Below are positions 52,933 to 61,850 of a stretch of 64,000 nucleotides of DNA, piece by piece (position 1 is the stretch's first letter; the number at the start of each line of letters is the position of its first letter). The stretch lies in the NCBI GenBank assembly GCA_026874595.1, contig JAPPUL010000076.1, positions 186,001 through 250,000 of the forward strand, in the 5' to 3' direction. The DNA is from Sipunculus nudus (Eukaryota; Annelida; Sipuncula; Golfingiida; Sipunculidae). The position numbers and the translations under genes are program-made. The notes beneath the pieces were generated by a model, which searched no databases, had not been told where the DNA came from, and worked only from the letters and a program-made list of their open reading frames with translations.

Positions 52933-54211
52933 TTTTGTTCTTATTCCTTTTATCAGATTCCTTTTTTAGCTTTATTAGAAAACTTAATCTTTGAGGCGTT
53001 GCAAGGTGCACCTTCTTTTCGATATAGTTCGTATACGAAAAAGCTTTAGTTATAAACTCTATCTTACTTTCTTTTAGAATGTTAAATGTACTTAAAAAGC
53101 TATCTAGGTTTACGTATATGCCAACTATTATGCCGCCTTCGTTGAGTCTTTCATATAATTTTAATATGTTTTTACTTACCTTCTGTCCGCCGCCGCCTAT
53201 CAGTATCCTGTCAGCTTTGCCATCCTCTCTTAAAATTCCTTCTATTGCATCAGCATGTATAACCCGCCCTCCTAAGACCTTATGCCGTCTCATATTCTCT
53301 TTTATGTCATTAACGCGTTTTTGTTCCTTCTCAAAAAATAAAGTCTTTACTTTGTGTTTTATATATGCACTTATTCCTATTGACCCTGTTGCTGCTCCTA
53401 TGTCCCAGAATATCTGATTCTCTTTTAGTTCAAGCATCGATAATAACATATGACGTGTATCTCGCTTTGTTATCATTCCAAAGTCCTTTGCAAACTCTTC
53501 CTTGTAGCTATCATTACGTCCTGAAGAATCTAAAAACAACTTTTCTAATACTAAGCTATAAGGCAAAGACTCTGCATTTAAAACAAAATTATCTATATCT
53601 TCTATTTCATATATTAGCTCCTTGTCCTCGTAACCTAGCTTTGAACATAGTGTTAGTTTATAATCTTCTTTGTCTAAGGCGCTTAGTAACTCCTTTAGCC
53701 TTGACAGGGTGTCTTTATCTGCTAAAACCAGAGTGTAGCGCTTTTTAAATATCTTACTAAGTTCTATTTCCTTTCTACCATGAAGTGATATAGTCTCAAG
53801 TTCACTTTCATTTATTAGCAACCTTGATTGTATGTAATCCCTTGTTGAGACATTATTTACTACTTTTATATCCTTTAATCCTAAGCCTGACACTTCATTT
53901 AAAAGCCATAGTGCGGTAGTTATCCCGCCTGAATAAAACGTTGGACTGCCTGTTACAAAATAGACTATCTTTGCTCTTTTATCTTTGCTTAGTATCTCTT
54001 TTATTCGTATCTTAATTTCATTAAAGCTTTTCTTATTTGTAAGAAGTTCCTTTCCAGCAAACAACTCTTCTTTGTTATGTTTTAAGTAATTTGTGTCAAG
54101 CGCTATGTAATCATTTTGACTTATATAGTCTTCAAAACCGCTAAGCTTGTATTCTGACATCCCTGTCCCAACTACCGTAAACAATCTTTTATCCACCCTC
54201 ACCAAAATCAA
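52922..54211 (-). CDS. cbiET: Fused precorrin C5/C15-methyltransferase and C12-decarboxylase (CbiE-CbiT)
   Basis: The 429-residue protein fuses a CbiE tetrapyrrole methylase domain (about 1-205; FVTGSPTFYSGG, LHGRKEIEL) to a CbiT SAM-methyltransferase domain (about 240-420; DTRHMLLSMLELK, FWDIGAATGSIGI, ADRILIGGGGQKV). CobL is the same fusion. Together they methylate C5 and C15 and decarboxylate the C12 acetate. It lies 12 bases after cbiD. Confidence 0.92.
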   Translation of the reverse strand: MILVRVDKRLFTVVGTGMSEYKLSGFEDYISQNDYIALDTNYLKHNKEELFAGKELLTNKKSFNEIKIRIKEILSKDKRAKIVYFVTGSPTFYSGGITTALWLLNEVSGLGLKDIKVVNNVSTRDYIQSRLLINESELETISLHGRKEIELSKIFKKRYTLVLADKDTLSRLKELLSALDKEDYKLTLCSKLGYEDKELIYEIEDIDNFVLNAESLPYSLVLEKLFLDSSGRNDSYKEEFAKDFGMITKRDTRHMLLSMLELKENQIFWDIGAATGSIGISAYIKHKVKTLFFEKEQKRVNDIKENMRRHKVLGGRVIHADAIEGILREDGKADRILIGGGGQKVSKNILKLYERLNEGGIIVGIYVNLDSFLSTFNILKESKIEFITKAFSYTNYIEKKVHLATPQRLSFLIKLKKESDKRNKNKNDK

Positions 54212-54223
54212 TATGCATTTCCA

Positions 54224-55429
54224 TTATAATATCCTTGTCTTTAGAATGTTTTGCCCGCCGTCTAAAAGCATTACATGTACACTCCGTAGCTTACTATCTA
54301 TACCGCTTAGCCACTTTAATACTACTTCAAGTGCCTTGTCTGTTATATCCTCGCAAAATAGCCCTCCCAACACTTTATCTATTCCATTAAGATATTCTAG
54401 TACCCCCCGCATTGTATTAAAACTCTTTTCCTTAAGTTCCGACTCTAAACTGCCATCTCGTTTTAATATAATCTCCTTTATTAACTCCATATTAAGCTGG
54501 CTATAGTGCATGTGCGTATTCTTATTCCCTTGTGCCAGCTTCGTTAGCTTACCTATACTTAATATTACATACAATTCCAAAAACCTCTTCCCATTTAGCA
54601 GCTTTAGCGCATCAAACACAAAGTTCCCTATCTCCACTATCATACACTCTTCCTTGTCAAAATGTTTATTTGCATAGCCTTCGGCTGTGTTGCCAACTGT
54701 ATATATTAGCGTATTGCACTTTGAGGCCTCGCCTACTGATATATAGGTCGCTATTGTGTCTATATACGCTTCGTTTGATATCGGCTTTACCCTCCCTTTT
54801 GTTCCTAGTATGCTAAGTCCTCCTTTTATCCCTACTTTGCCGTTTGCTGTGCTCTTTGCAAGCGATTCTCCATCCACCATCTCTATTGCTGTATATATTT
54901 TATCTGGCTTTTTCTTTTTACTTTCTACTAGCTCTTTTGCTATTACATTCAACATCTTCATAGGGATAGGGTTTATTGCCGGATAACTAGGCCGTACCTT
55001 AAGCCCGTCCCTATGCACTATCCCAAGTCCAACACCTGCGTACACTAATATCTTACACCCTTCTAGCTCTATTTCATGAGGGTTATGTTCTTGTTTCGAT
55101 ATCTTCTTTTTTAGTGCGTTTAGGCTTTGGCTTAGGTGACAGATTATTGTCATTCCTTTTGTAACGTCTATATCGTCATTATCTGTCTTTTTTGTGCTTA
55201 CTGAAACTAAAGCACCTTTAAGCTCCTCCGTAACCTCAATAATTGCCTCGTCGCCTGTTGGCAGCGGTACTTTAATACCATATTTCCCTTTGGCTTTTGG
55301 AACTTGTTCTTTAGAAGTATTTAGGAGTATGCTTAAAGCTGATTTGAATATTGCACTCGTATGTGTCCCCGTTGTATAGCCCCAACCCTTCTTTTCCTTT
55401 TGTTCTAAAGTATTGCCTTCCATACTCAC
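54224..55429 (-). CDS. cbiD: Cobalt-precorrin-5B C1-methyltransferase CbiD, conserved Cys replaced
   Basis: The 401-residue protein is the anaerobic-pathway C1 methylase. GWGYTTGTHTSAIF near 14-27 is the family N-terminus, where GYTTGxCA is usual; the cysteine is His here. LVYAGVGLGIVHRDGLKVRPS near 128 and NTAEGYANKHF near 246 match the family. The GTG at 55429 and an ATG at 55423 are both possible starts, as the ferredoxin gene stops 4 bases upstream. The substitution may be harmless or may change activity. Confidence 0.88.
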   Translation of the reverse strand: MSMEGNTLEQKEKKGWGYTTGTHTSAIFKSALSILLNTSKEQVPKAKGKYGIKVPLPTGDEAIIEVTEELKGALVSVSTKKTDNDDIDVTKGMTIICHLSQSLNALKKKISKQEHNPHEIELEGCKILVYAGVGLGIVHRDGLKVRPSYPAINPIPMKMLNVIAKELVESKKKKPDKIYTAIEMVDGESLAKSTANGKVGIKGGLSILGTKGRVKPISNEAYIDTIATYISVGEASKCNTLIYTVGNTAEGYANKHFDKEECMIVEIGNFVFDALKLLNGKRFLELYVILSIGKLTKLAQGNKNTHMHYSQLNMELIKEIILKRDGSLESELKEKSFNTMRGVLEYLNGIDKVLGGLFCEDITDKALEVVLKWLSGIDSKLRSVHVMLLDGGQNILKTRIL

Positions 55430-55432
55430 ATT

Positions 55433-56074
55433 TTAGTATACCTGCATCGGAATAAAACTACTTTCGTCAAGCAGCTCTCGTAGATTTATATCATCACGTA
55501 GACTCTCAAATAAGCTTCTCCAGTAGCTCTTATCGTACTTTTGAGTCCGCCTAAGCCACAAACATGAATTAACTATACTTCCGTCTTCTCCTTCCGTGTT
55601 TTTATAGATAACTGCAACCGCTTTAAATCTGCACGCTCCAAAACAATCTGACTTCGTTACCTTTATCCTGTTTTCACCGCGGTTTAAACCAAGCTCTTTT
55701 GTCAGCATTCGAAGCTCTTCTGCAATATCACCATAAGCATGAGTTTCTCCACATCGCCCGCCGGTACATACCATTATATGCGTCTTGTAATGCATTATCG
55801 GCTTTTGTGAATCCCGTATCACCGGTTTACACTTAAAACCCTCCTTTACCTCTCCTCCCATATTGTTTCGACGAACCCCATTATGAGCATCTTTCCCCTT
55901 TATCTCTATATCCTCTTCTGACACCCTACTAATTGTACAGCCGCAAGAGGCTTCTTTATCTATTTTCCTGTTTTCTATTCTCTCTTCTATTCTCTCTTCT
56001 ATTCTCTCTTCTATTCCCTCTTCTATTCCCTCTTCTATTCTCTCTTCTATCCTCCCTTCCTTTCTTTGTTCCAT
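55433..56074 (-). CDS. Thioredoxin-like [2Fe-2S] ferredoxin with repeat N-terminus
   Basis: The last ~115 residues form a thioredoxin-like ferredoxin: MVCTGGRCGETHAYGD and SDCFGACRFKAVAVIY hold four cysteines for a [2Fe-2S] cluster. The first ~28 residues are a 12-bp in-frame repeat (IEERIEEG), highly charged. Between them lies a Cys-containing linker (ASCGCTISR). Such ferredoxins often occur in anaerobic cobalamin clusters and are thought to supply electrons. The C-terminus (SCLWLRRTQKYDKSYWRSLF) is typical. It is between cbiC and cbiD. Confidence 0.78.
   Translation of the reverse strand: MEQRKEGRIEERIEEGIEEGIEERIEERIEERIENRKIDKEASCGCTISRVSEEDIEIKGKDAHNGVRRNNMGGEVKEGFKCKPVIRDSQKPIMHYKTHIMVCTGGRCGETHAYGDIAEELRMLTKELGLNRGENRIKVTKSDCFGACRFKAVAVIYKNTEGEDGSIVNSCLWLRRTQKYDKSYWRSLFESLRDDINLRELLDESSFIPMQVY
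55977..56052. repeat. 12-bp in-frame repeat in the cobalamin ferredoxin gene
   Basis: Six 12-base units (with G-to-A type changes between E and G codons) encode EERI/EEGI repeats at the N-terminus. Confidence 0.93.
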
Positions 56075-56091
56075 CTATATTCAAACTTCCT

Positions 56092-56772
56092 TTATTTTAT
56101 TAATTTATATATTGCATGCAAACAGCTTACAACCATAGGCGAGGAACCAAAACGCCCTCGCATTATAATACCAGCACCATCACAATGTTCTATAAACTCT
56201 TTTGTATATTCTTTACTGTCCACCACGTTAACAAAGCCAACCGGAAAGGCTATAAATACGATTTTAGAAGGGTTTATATTTTCATTTATAATAGTTTCTA
56301 TGGCTGAATAAAGAAAAGTAGGCGCATTGCCGCATGCAAGTATCATGGGTTTTGCCTTATTCTCTATAATCGCCTTCCTAACTGCGACATAACTCCTTGT
56401 AATTCCAAGCTTTAGCGACTCCTCTTTTATATCAGCATCATTAACATAACATATAGACTCATTTTTATATTTGTTTGTATATACGTCCGAAAGCCCAGAC
56501 CTTATCATATTAGTATCCGTAATAATAAAAGCACCCGCCTTTAGTAAAGCAATAGTCTTAGCTATAACGTCTTTGCTGAAGAATATGTTATTTATAACCT
56601 GCTCAAAACAAGTAGTTGCATGAATAAGCCTTTTTATTACCTCCTTCTCCTCAAAGCTGAACTTGCTAAGCTCATAGGAGGCACACTCAGCTTCTATAAT
56701 CTCAAGTGAACGTTTTTCTATTTCAGTGGGCTTTTTAAAAGATTGTATTTTTTGTATTTTAAAAGTTGCCAT
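56092..56772 (-). CDS. cbiC: Cobalt-precorrin-8 methylmutase
   Basis: The 226-residue enzyme moves a methyl group from C11 to C12 to give cobyrinate. KRLIHATTCFEQ near residue 48 contains the catalytic histidine; TDTNMIRSGL near 86 and ACGNAPTFLYSAIETI near 146 match the family. It lies 17 bases before the ferredoxin gene. The N-terminal ~20 residues are Lys-rich and specific to this copy. The upstream neighbour is cbiA with a 135-base gap. Confidence 0.94.
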   Translation of the reverse strand: MATFKIQKIQSFKKPTEIEKRSLEIIEAECASYELSKFSFEEKEVIKRLIHATTCFEQVINNIFFSKDVIAKTIALLKAGAFIITDTNMIRSGLSDVYTNKYKNESICYVNDADIKEESLKLGITRSYVAVRKAIIENKAKPMILACGNAPTFLYSAIETIINENINPSKIVFIAFPVGFVNVVDSKEYTKEFIEHCDGAGIIMRGRFGSSPMVVSCLHAIYKLIK

Positions 56773-56833
56773 ATTGTTGCCATATTAAAGATAGAGTATA
56801 ATTAAATAATGAAAGACCTACAAGTCAACAATC

Positions 56834-56936
56834 TAATATATTTAGATGAAATAGTTTTTGATTATATATGATATATCAGCAATTGAAAAGGTAGCCTCTT
56901 AATATATTTAGATGAAATAGTTTTTGATTATATATG
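56834..56936. repeat. 37-bp direct repeat copying the end of cbiA
   Basis: Bases 56834-56870 and 56900-56936 are identical, 66 bases apart. The second copy spans the last codons and stop of cbiA (stop at 56908-56910). The first lies free in the spacer toward cbiC. Confidence 0.93.
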
Positions 56937-58257
56937 GGTTTGAACGAAACATGGAATGTAGGTATGTGGCAAAGACGTTTTTGAACTGCCAGCCGGCAAG
57001 GGTTTTATCTTCAGGGTTATTGTATTTTAATATATGCATAAAGCTTTTAGTACTTGTTGGGTTTTTGACTTTGCTGTAATGGAAGGCGTGCCCTTTGTAC
57101 GAGGTATTTAATTTGTCTTTTGCGATGTAATAACCAAGCCGCTGCCTTCTTGTGCACATCTGGAATGAAAGAGGCATGATGCCGGACATAGGGAGCACGT
57201 TGCCATCGACGTCGGTTACAGACTCTCCAAGATAAATAAGCCCTGCACACTCAGCAAATACACGTTTATTGTTATTAACATGAGCAATTAGACTATTTTT
57301 GAACTTGCACGCATTATTTAGTTTAGAGCTTATGTCTTTAGTCTCTACATAACCACCTGGTATATAAACAACATCGGTATCAGGAGGTATGGGCATATCT
57401 TCTAATGGGTTAATGATATGAACTTGTTTACAAATGGATTTAAGGAACATTACATTATCATGATATAAGAAAGAAAAAGCGTTATTGTCGTTTATAATGG
57501 CTATAGTTTTAGTAGAGATGGTTTTTAAGGTCTTTTCATCTAATGAGGATGTTAGGCATGGTTTTGCGGTATCTTTTTTTGCTTGCTTGCTGCTTAATGC
57601 AAGTTTAATAAGAGCCTGCATATCGATATTCTTGCAAACGGTTTTAGAGATGGTGTTAAAGTCTTTATTATAAATGTCGTTTATATCAAGTCCAAGATGC
57701 CGTTCTTTGGTGAGAAGGTTATTATCTTGTAAGACAAACCCAAGTACATTCAGGCCTGGATAGTATTTTGTAATAATTTGTTTGATACGATTAAAATGGT
57801 TTTGCGAGGAGACGTTATTAATAATTACAGCGGCTATGGTATTATTTTGTTTAAAAGTGGTCATGCCATGGATTAGGGGAGCGACGGTTGAATAAAGCCC
57901 CTTAGCAGATATAATTAATATAGTATTTGTGTTTAGAAGGGAAGCAACGTCATAAGTAGAGAATTCGTCTTCAAAGCCGTCATAAAAACCCATAACGCCT
58001 TCTATTACGGGGATGTGGTTATATGAGTAATGCAAGTAAGTGTTTAGAAGCTGTTTTTTAGACATCATAAAGAGGTCTAGGTTTATGGAGTTTATAAAAG
58101 CGGCAGCTTTATGAAACAAAGGGTCAATGTAGTCGGGCCCGATTTTGAAGGGTCTAGGCTTGATATGTTGCTTTGCCAAGTATCGTAAAACGCTTAAAGT
58201 GATAAGAGTCTTCCCAGAGCCAGAAGCAATTGAGGCAAAACAGATACCAGAGTACAT
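56908..58257 (-). CDS. cbiA: Cobyrinate a,c-diamide synthase
   Basis: The 449-residue enzyme amidates cobyrinate with glutamine and ATP. The N-terminal P-loop domain shows SGSGKTLITLSVLRYLAK near 12 and GPDYIDPLFHKAA near 41. The C-terminal GATase domain has VYIPGGYVETKD near 308 and CAGLIYLGESV near 340, with the cysteine as nucleophile. It is the first gene of the cobalamin operon. Codons end in T/C, unlike the other cob genes, so the plus strand is G-rich across it. Confidence 0.94.
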   Translation of the reverse strand: MYSGICFASIASGSGKTLITLSVLRYLAKQHIKPRPFKIGPDYIDPLFHKAAAFINSINLDLFMMSKKQLLNTYLHYSYNHIPVIEGVMGFYDGFEDEFSTYDVASLLNTNTILIISAKGLYSTVAPLIHGMTTFKQNNTIAAVIINNVSSQNHFNRIKQIITKYYPGLNVLGFVLQDNNLLTKERHLGLDINDIYNKDFNTISKTVCKNIDMQALIKLALSSKQAKKDTAKPCLTSSLDEKTLKTISTKTIAIINDNNAFSFLYHDNVMFLKSICKQVHIINPLEDMPIPPDTDVVYIPGGYVETKDISSKLNNACKFKNSLIAHVNNNKRVFAECAGLIYLGESVTDVDGNVLPMSGIMPLSFQMCTRRQRLGYYIAKDKLNTSYKGHAFHYSKVKNPTSTKSFMHILKYNNPEDKTLAGWQFKNVFATYLHSMFRSNPYIIKNYFI

Positions 58258-58284
58258 AAAACGAGTGTCCTATAGGGCATAGTA

Positions 58285-58313
58285 ATTATAAAGCATAGAA
58301 AAAAGAATATAAA
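58285..58313 (-). promoter_or_regulatory. Candidate promoter of the cobalamin operon
   Basis: On the minus strand TATAAT (58290-58285) lies 17 bases after TTTATA, 27 bases before the cbiA ATG. No cobalamin-riboswitch box was recognised in the leader, which would be only about 20 bases long. Confidence 0.4.
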
Positions 58314-58520
58314 GTATAATAAGAAGACAATCAATTTGTTATCTTTAGTAGACCAAAAATAGATTAAAATAGAGTAAATGTATATAGATTATATAAATAA
58401 GATAAGCAGTTGTAAGGGGATTTTAAGGGGAAGAGATAGAGTTTTAGTTATTTTTGGTTTTAGATATTTTTGGAAGGTATAGAAAAAATAGAATAAGAGA
58501 AGAGGATAAGGAGAGTAGCA

Positions 58521-61262
58521 ATGGCAAAGAACGTGTATTTTTTTGGAGACGGAAAAGCAGAAGGGAAAGCAGACATGAGGAACTTATTGGGTGGCAAGGG
58601 AGCAAATCTAGCAGAGATGACAAATTTAGGGATGCCGGTTCCTCCGGGGCTAACGATAACAACAGAGGTATGTAGTTATTATTATGCACATGATAAAAGC
58701 TATCCAAAAGGCTTTAAAGAGGAAGTAATATCAGGTCTTGAGCGGATAGAGGCGATAATGGGCAAGAAGTTTGGGGATAGTGAGGATCCGTTATTATTAT
58801 CGGTACGCTCAGGTGCGCGAGTATCAATGCCTGGGATGATGGACACAGTACTTAATTTAGGCTTAAACGACCAGACGGTATTGGGGCTAATAAAGAAGAC
58901 GTCAAACAAGCGATTTGGGTATGATAGTTACAGGCGGTTTATCCAGATGTATTCTAATGTGGTAATGGGGATGGAAGGGCATCATCTTGAAGGGATATTA
59001 GAGGAGCTGAAAAAGGATAAGGGAGTAAAAGAAGATACAGACTTAGAAGCGGAGGATTTTGAAGGGTTAATTGGAGTATACAAGGCAAAAGTAAAAGAGA
59101 TAACGGGCAAAGAGTTTCCGGAAGACCCAAGGGAACAGATGTGGGGCGGAATAGACGCAGTATTTGATTCTTGGAACGTGGAGCGGGCAATAATATATAG
59201 GAAGCTGAATAAGATATCGGATAAATGGGGCACGGCGGTAAATCTGATGGCAATGGTATTTGGGAATATGGGAAAGACGAGCGGAACAGGAGTAGCGTTC
59301 ACGCGAGATCCGTCAACAGGGGAGAAAGTATTTTACGGAGAATTTCTAAAGAACGCGCAAGGAGAGGATGTGGTAGCTGGGATACGGACTCCGAAGCAAA
59401 TAAGTGAGCTTGAGACTGAGTTTCCAGATTGTTATAAACAGCTTGCAGAAATATATAAGAAGCTAGAAAGTCATTATAAAGACATGCAAGACATAGAGTT
59501 CACGATAGAAGAGGGGCGGTTGTGGATGTTGCAATGTCGTAATGGCAAACGGACGGGTTTTGCAGCATTTAGGATAGCAATAGATATGGTAGTAGAAGGT
59601 TTAATAAGCAAAGAGGAGGCACTACAACGAGTAGCTCCTGAACAATTGGATCAGCTGTTGCGGCCGATATTTGAAAAAGCGAGTAAAGAAAAGGCTCTTA
59701 AGGAGGGGAGGTTTTTGGCAAAGGGGTTAAATGCAGGTCCTGGTGCGGCGGCAGGGGAGATAGTGTTTAGTGCACAAGAGGCGATAAAAAGACAAAAGGC
59801 AGGCAAAAAGGTTATCCTAGTTCGGGTTGAGACATCGCCTGAGGACATAGGGGGTATGGATGCTTCAGAGGGCATCTTAACGGAGCGAGGGGGGATGACG
59901 TCGCACGCAGCGTTAGTAGCGCGTCAGATGGGGAAGGTATGCGTTGCGGGGTGTGGGGAGCTTGTAATAGATTATAGTAAAAAGCTTATGAAGGTAAAAG
60001 GGAAGACATTAAAAGAGGGAGATAATATATCGATAGACGGGACAACAGGGGAGGTGATAGAAGGGGAAGTTAATACAATACCCTCAGAGATATTGCAAGT
60101 TTTGATATATAAGAGCTTATCGAGTTCACAGATATACGATAGATATGTAAAACTGATGAGCTGGGCAGACGATACACGAAAGTTAAAGATACGAACGAAT
60201 GCGGATCAAGGTGATCAATGTGAGATAGCGATGGCATTTGGGGCGGAGGGGATAGGGCTTTGTAGGACAGAGCATATGTTTTTTGACGAAGGGAGAATAG
60301 ATGTGGTACGAGAGATGATATTGTCAAAGGACGAGGATGGTAGAAAGAAGGCGCTTGGGAAGTTGTTGCCTATACAGAAGGGAGATTTCAAAGAGATATT
60401 TAATATAATGGCAGGGCATCCCTGTACGATAAGGTTATTAGATCCGCCGTTACACGAGTTTTTGCCGCATACGGATAAGGAGATAAGCACATTATCGGAG
60501 AAGACGGGAATAAGTAAGAGTAAGCTAAAGGAAGCAAAAGATGACTTACACGAGTTTAATCCGATGTTAGGACATAGGGGTTGTCGATTGGGGGTGGTAT
60601 ATCCTGAGATAACGGCGATGCAGGCAGAGGCGATAATGGAGGCAGCGTGTGAACTTAAGAAAGAAGGGACAAAGGTATATCCTGAGATAATGGTGCCGCT
60701 TGTGGGTACGGTAAAGGAGCTTAGGTTGCAAAGAGAGATAGTGGATAGGGTATGTAAAGAAGTACAGGGGCGTTATGGTTTTAAGATAGAATATAGCGTT
60801 GGGACAATGATAGAGCTACCCAGGGCGTGTATGACGGCGGATGAGATAGCCCAGGATGCAGATTTCTTTTCATTTGGGACAAATGATTTGACACAGACGA
60901 CTTATGGTTTAAGCCGAGATGACAGTGGAAAGTTCTTGCCGTATTATTTAGAGAATGATATATACCCAGAAAATCCTTTTGTGACGTTAGATAGAAAGGG
61001 AGTAGGAGAGCTTGTAAAGCTGGGGCTTGCGGGAGGACGAAGTGTCAAACGTAATTTGAAGGTGGGAATATGCGGAGAACATGGGGGTGATCCGAGTTCA
61101 ATAGAGTTTTGTAATGAGATAGGGATGGATTATGTAAGTTGCTCACCGTATCGAGTACCGATAGCGCGTCTTGCCGCGGCCCAAGCGTCGATAAAAAAGA
61201 AACAAAATAGTATACTAGGGAGGGTAGTGCAGGCTGGGGCTACCTTATTCAAGAAGAAATGA
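58521..61262 (+). CDS. ppdK: Pyruvate, phosphate dikinase
   Basis: The 913-residue enzyme interconverts pyruvate and phosphoenolpyruvate with ATP/Pi. The ATP-binding domain begins [20 protein letters not shown] near 23. The swivelling domain has the phospho-histidine in [16 protein letters not shown] near 458. The C-terminal PEP domain has the catalytic cysteine in [16 protein letters not shown] near 850. It serves gluconeogenesis or PPi-linked glycolysis and fits the glycogen gene at 33-35 kb. A good ribosome binding site (AAGGAGAG) precedes the ATG. It is divergent from cbiA. Confidence 0.97.
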   Translation: MAKNVYFFGDGKAEGKADMRNLLGGKGANLAEMTNLGMPVPPGLTITTEVCSYYYAHDKSYPKGFKEEVISGLERIEAIMGKKFGDSEDPLLLSVRSGARVSMPGMMDTVLNLGLNDQTVLGLIKKTSNKRFGYDSYRRFIQMYSNVVMGMEGHHLEGILEELKKDKGVKEDTDLEAEDFEGLIGVYKAKVKEITGKEFPEDPREQMWGGIDAVFDSWNVERAIIYRKLNKISDKWGTAVNLMAMVFGNMGKTSGTGVAFTRDPSTGEKVFYGEFLKNAQGEDVVAGIRTPKQISELETEFPDCYKQLAEIYKKLESHYKDMQDIEFTIEEGRLWMLQCRNGKRTGFAAFRIAIDMVVEGLISKEEALQRVAPEQLDQLLRPIFEKASKEKALKEGRFLAKGLNAGPGAAAGEIVFSAQEAIKRQKAGKKVILVRVETSPEDIGGMDASEGILTERGGMTSHAALVARQMGKVCVAGCGELVIDYSKKLMKVKGKTLKEGDNISIDGTTGEVIEGEVNTIPSEILQVLIYKSLSSSQIYDRYVKLMSWADDTRKLKIRTNADQGDQCEIAMAFGAEGIGLCRTEHMFFDEGRIDVVREMILSKDEDGRKKALGKLLPIQKGDFKEIFNIMAGHPCTIRLLDPPLHEFLPHTDKEISTLSEKTGISKSKLKEAKDDLHEFNPMLGHRGCRLGVVYPEITAMQAEAIMEAACELKKEGTKVYPEIMVPLVGTVKELRLQREIVDRVCKEVQGRYGFKIEYSVGTMIELPRACMTADEIAQDADFFSFGTNDLTQTTYGLSRDDSGKFLPYYLENDIYPENPFVTLDRKGVGELVKLGLAGGRSVKRNLKVGICGEHGGDPSSIEFCNEIGMDYVSCSPYRVPIARLAAAQASIKKKQNSILGRVVQAGATLFKKK

Positions 61263-61263
61263 C

Positions 61264-61836
61264 ATGATATTATTCATAGATAACTATGATTCATTTACAT
61301 ATAATCTTGTGCAATATGTGGGTGAACTAAGTGTTAATTTGCAAGTATACAGAAATGATAAAATAAATATAACAAAGATAAAAAAGATAAAGCCCAAAGG
61401 GATAATAATATCGCCTGGGCCAGGGGTGCCGGAGCGTGCAGGGATATCGGTTGAGGTAATAGAAAGGTTTTATAAAGAGCTTCCGATATTGGGAGTATGT
61501 CTTGGTCATCAGGCGATAGGGTATGCATTTGGAGGTAAGATAGTCCAAGCACCGAGTATAGAACATGGTAAAACTAGTTTAATAGAGCATGATGGTAAAA
61601 AGGTATACAAAGGTCTTCCGCTGCCGTTTACAGCAACACGTTATCATTCTTTGGTGATAGATAAAAGCAGTCTACCAGATTGTTTTGAAGTTAGTGCAAG
61701 GCTTTATGATGGTACAATAATGGGGATAAGACATAAGGAATATAGTAATCTTGAGGGAGTACAGTTTCATCCGGAATCAATACTAACAAAAGAGGGGAAG
61801 GTATTAATTAAGAATTTCATAAACCAGACAAAATAG
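61264..61836 (+). CDS. trpG: Glutamine amidotransferase (anthranilate/aminodeoxychorismate synthase component II)
   Basis: The 190-residue class I amidotransferase begins [19 protein letters not shown]. The nucleophile is in [17 protein letters not shown] near residue 79, and the His-Glu pair in [13 protein letters not shown] near 167. It releases ammonia from glutamine for anthranilate or aminodeoxychorismate synthesis. TrpG and PabA cannot be told apart, and neither large subunit is in the window. It starts 1 base after the ppdK stop. Confidence 0.93.
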   Translation: MILFIDNYDSFTYNLVQYVGELSVNLQVYRNDKINITKIKKIKPKGIIISPGPGVPERAGISVEVIERFYKELPILGVCLGHQAIGYAFGGKIVQAPSIEHGKTSLIEHDGKKVYKGLPLPFTATRYHSLVIDKSSLPDCFEVSARLYDGTIMGIRHKEYSNLEGVQFHPESILTKEGKVLIKNFINQTK

Positions 61837-61850
61837 TATGGGTTTAGGCG

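Noticed and set aside
58258-58520. Cobalamin riboswitch ahead of the cobalamin operon
   Set aside because: No conserved B12-box was recognised, and the leader implied by the best promoter is too short.
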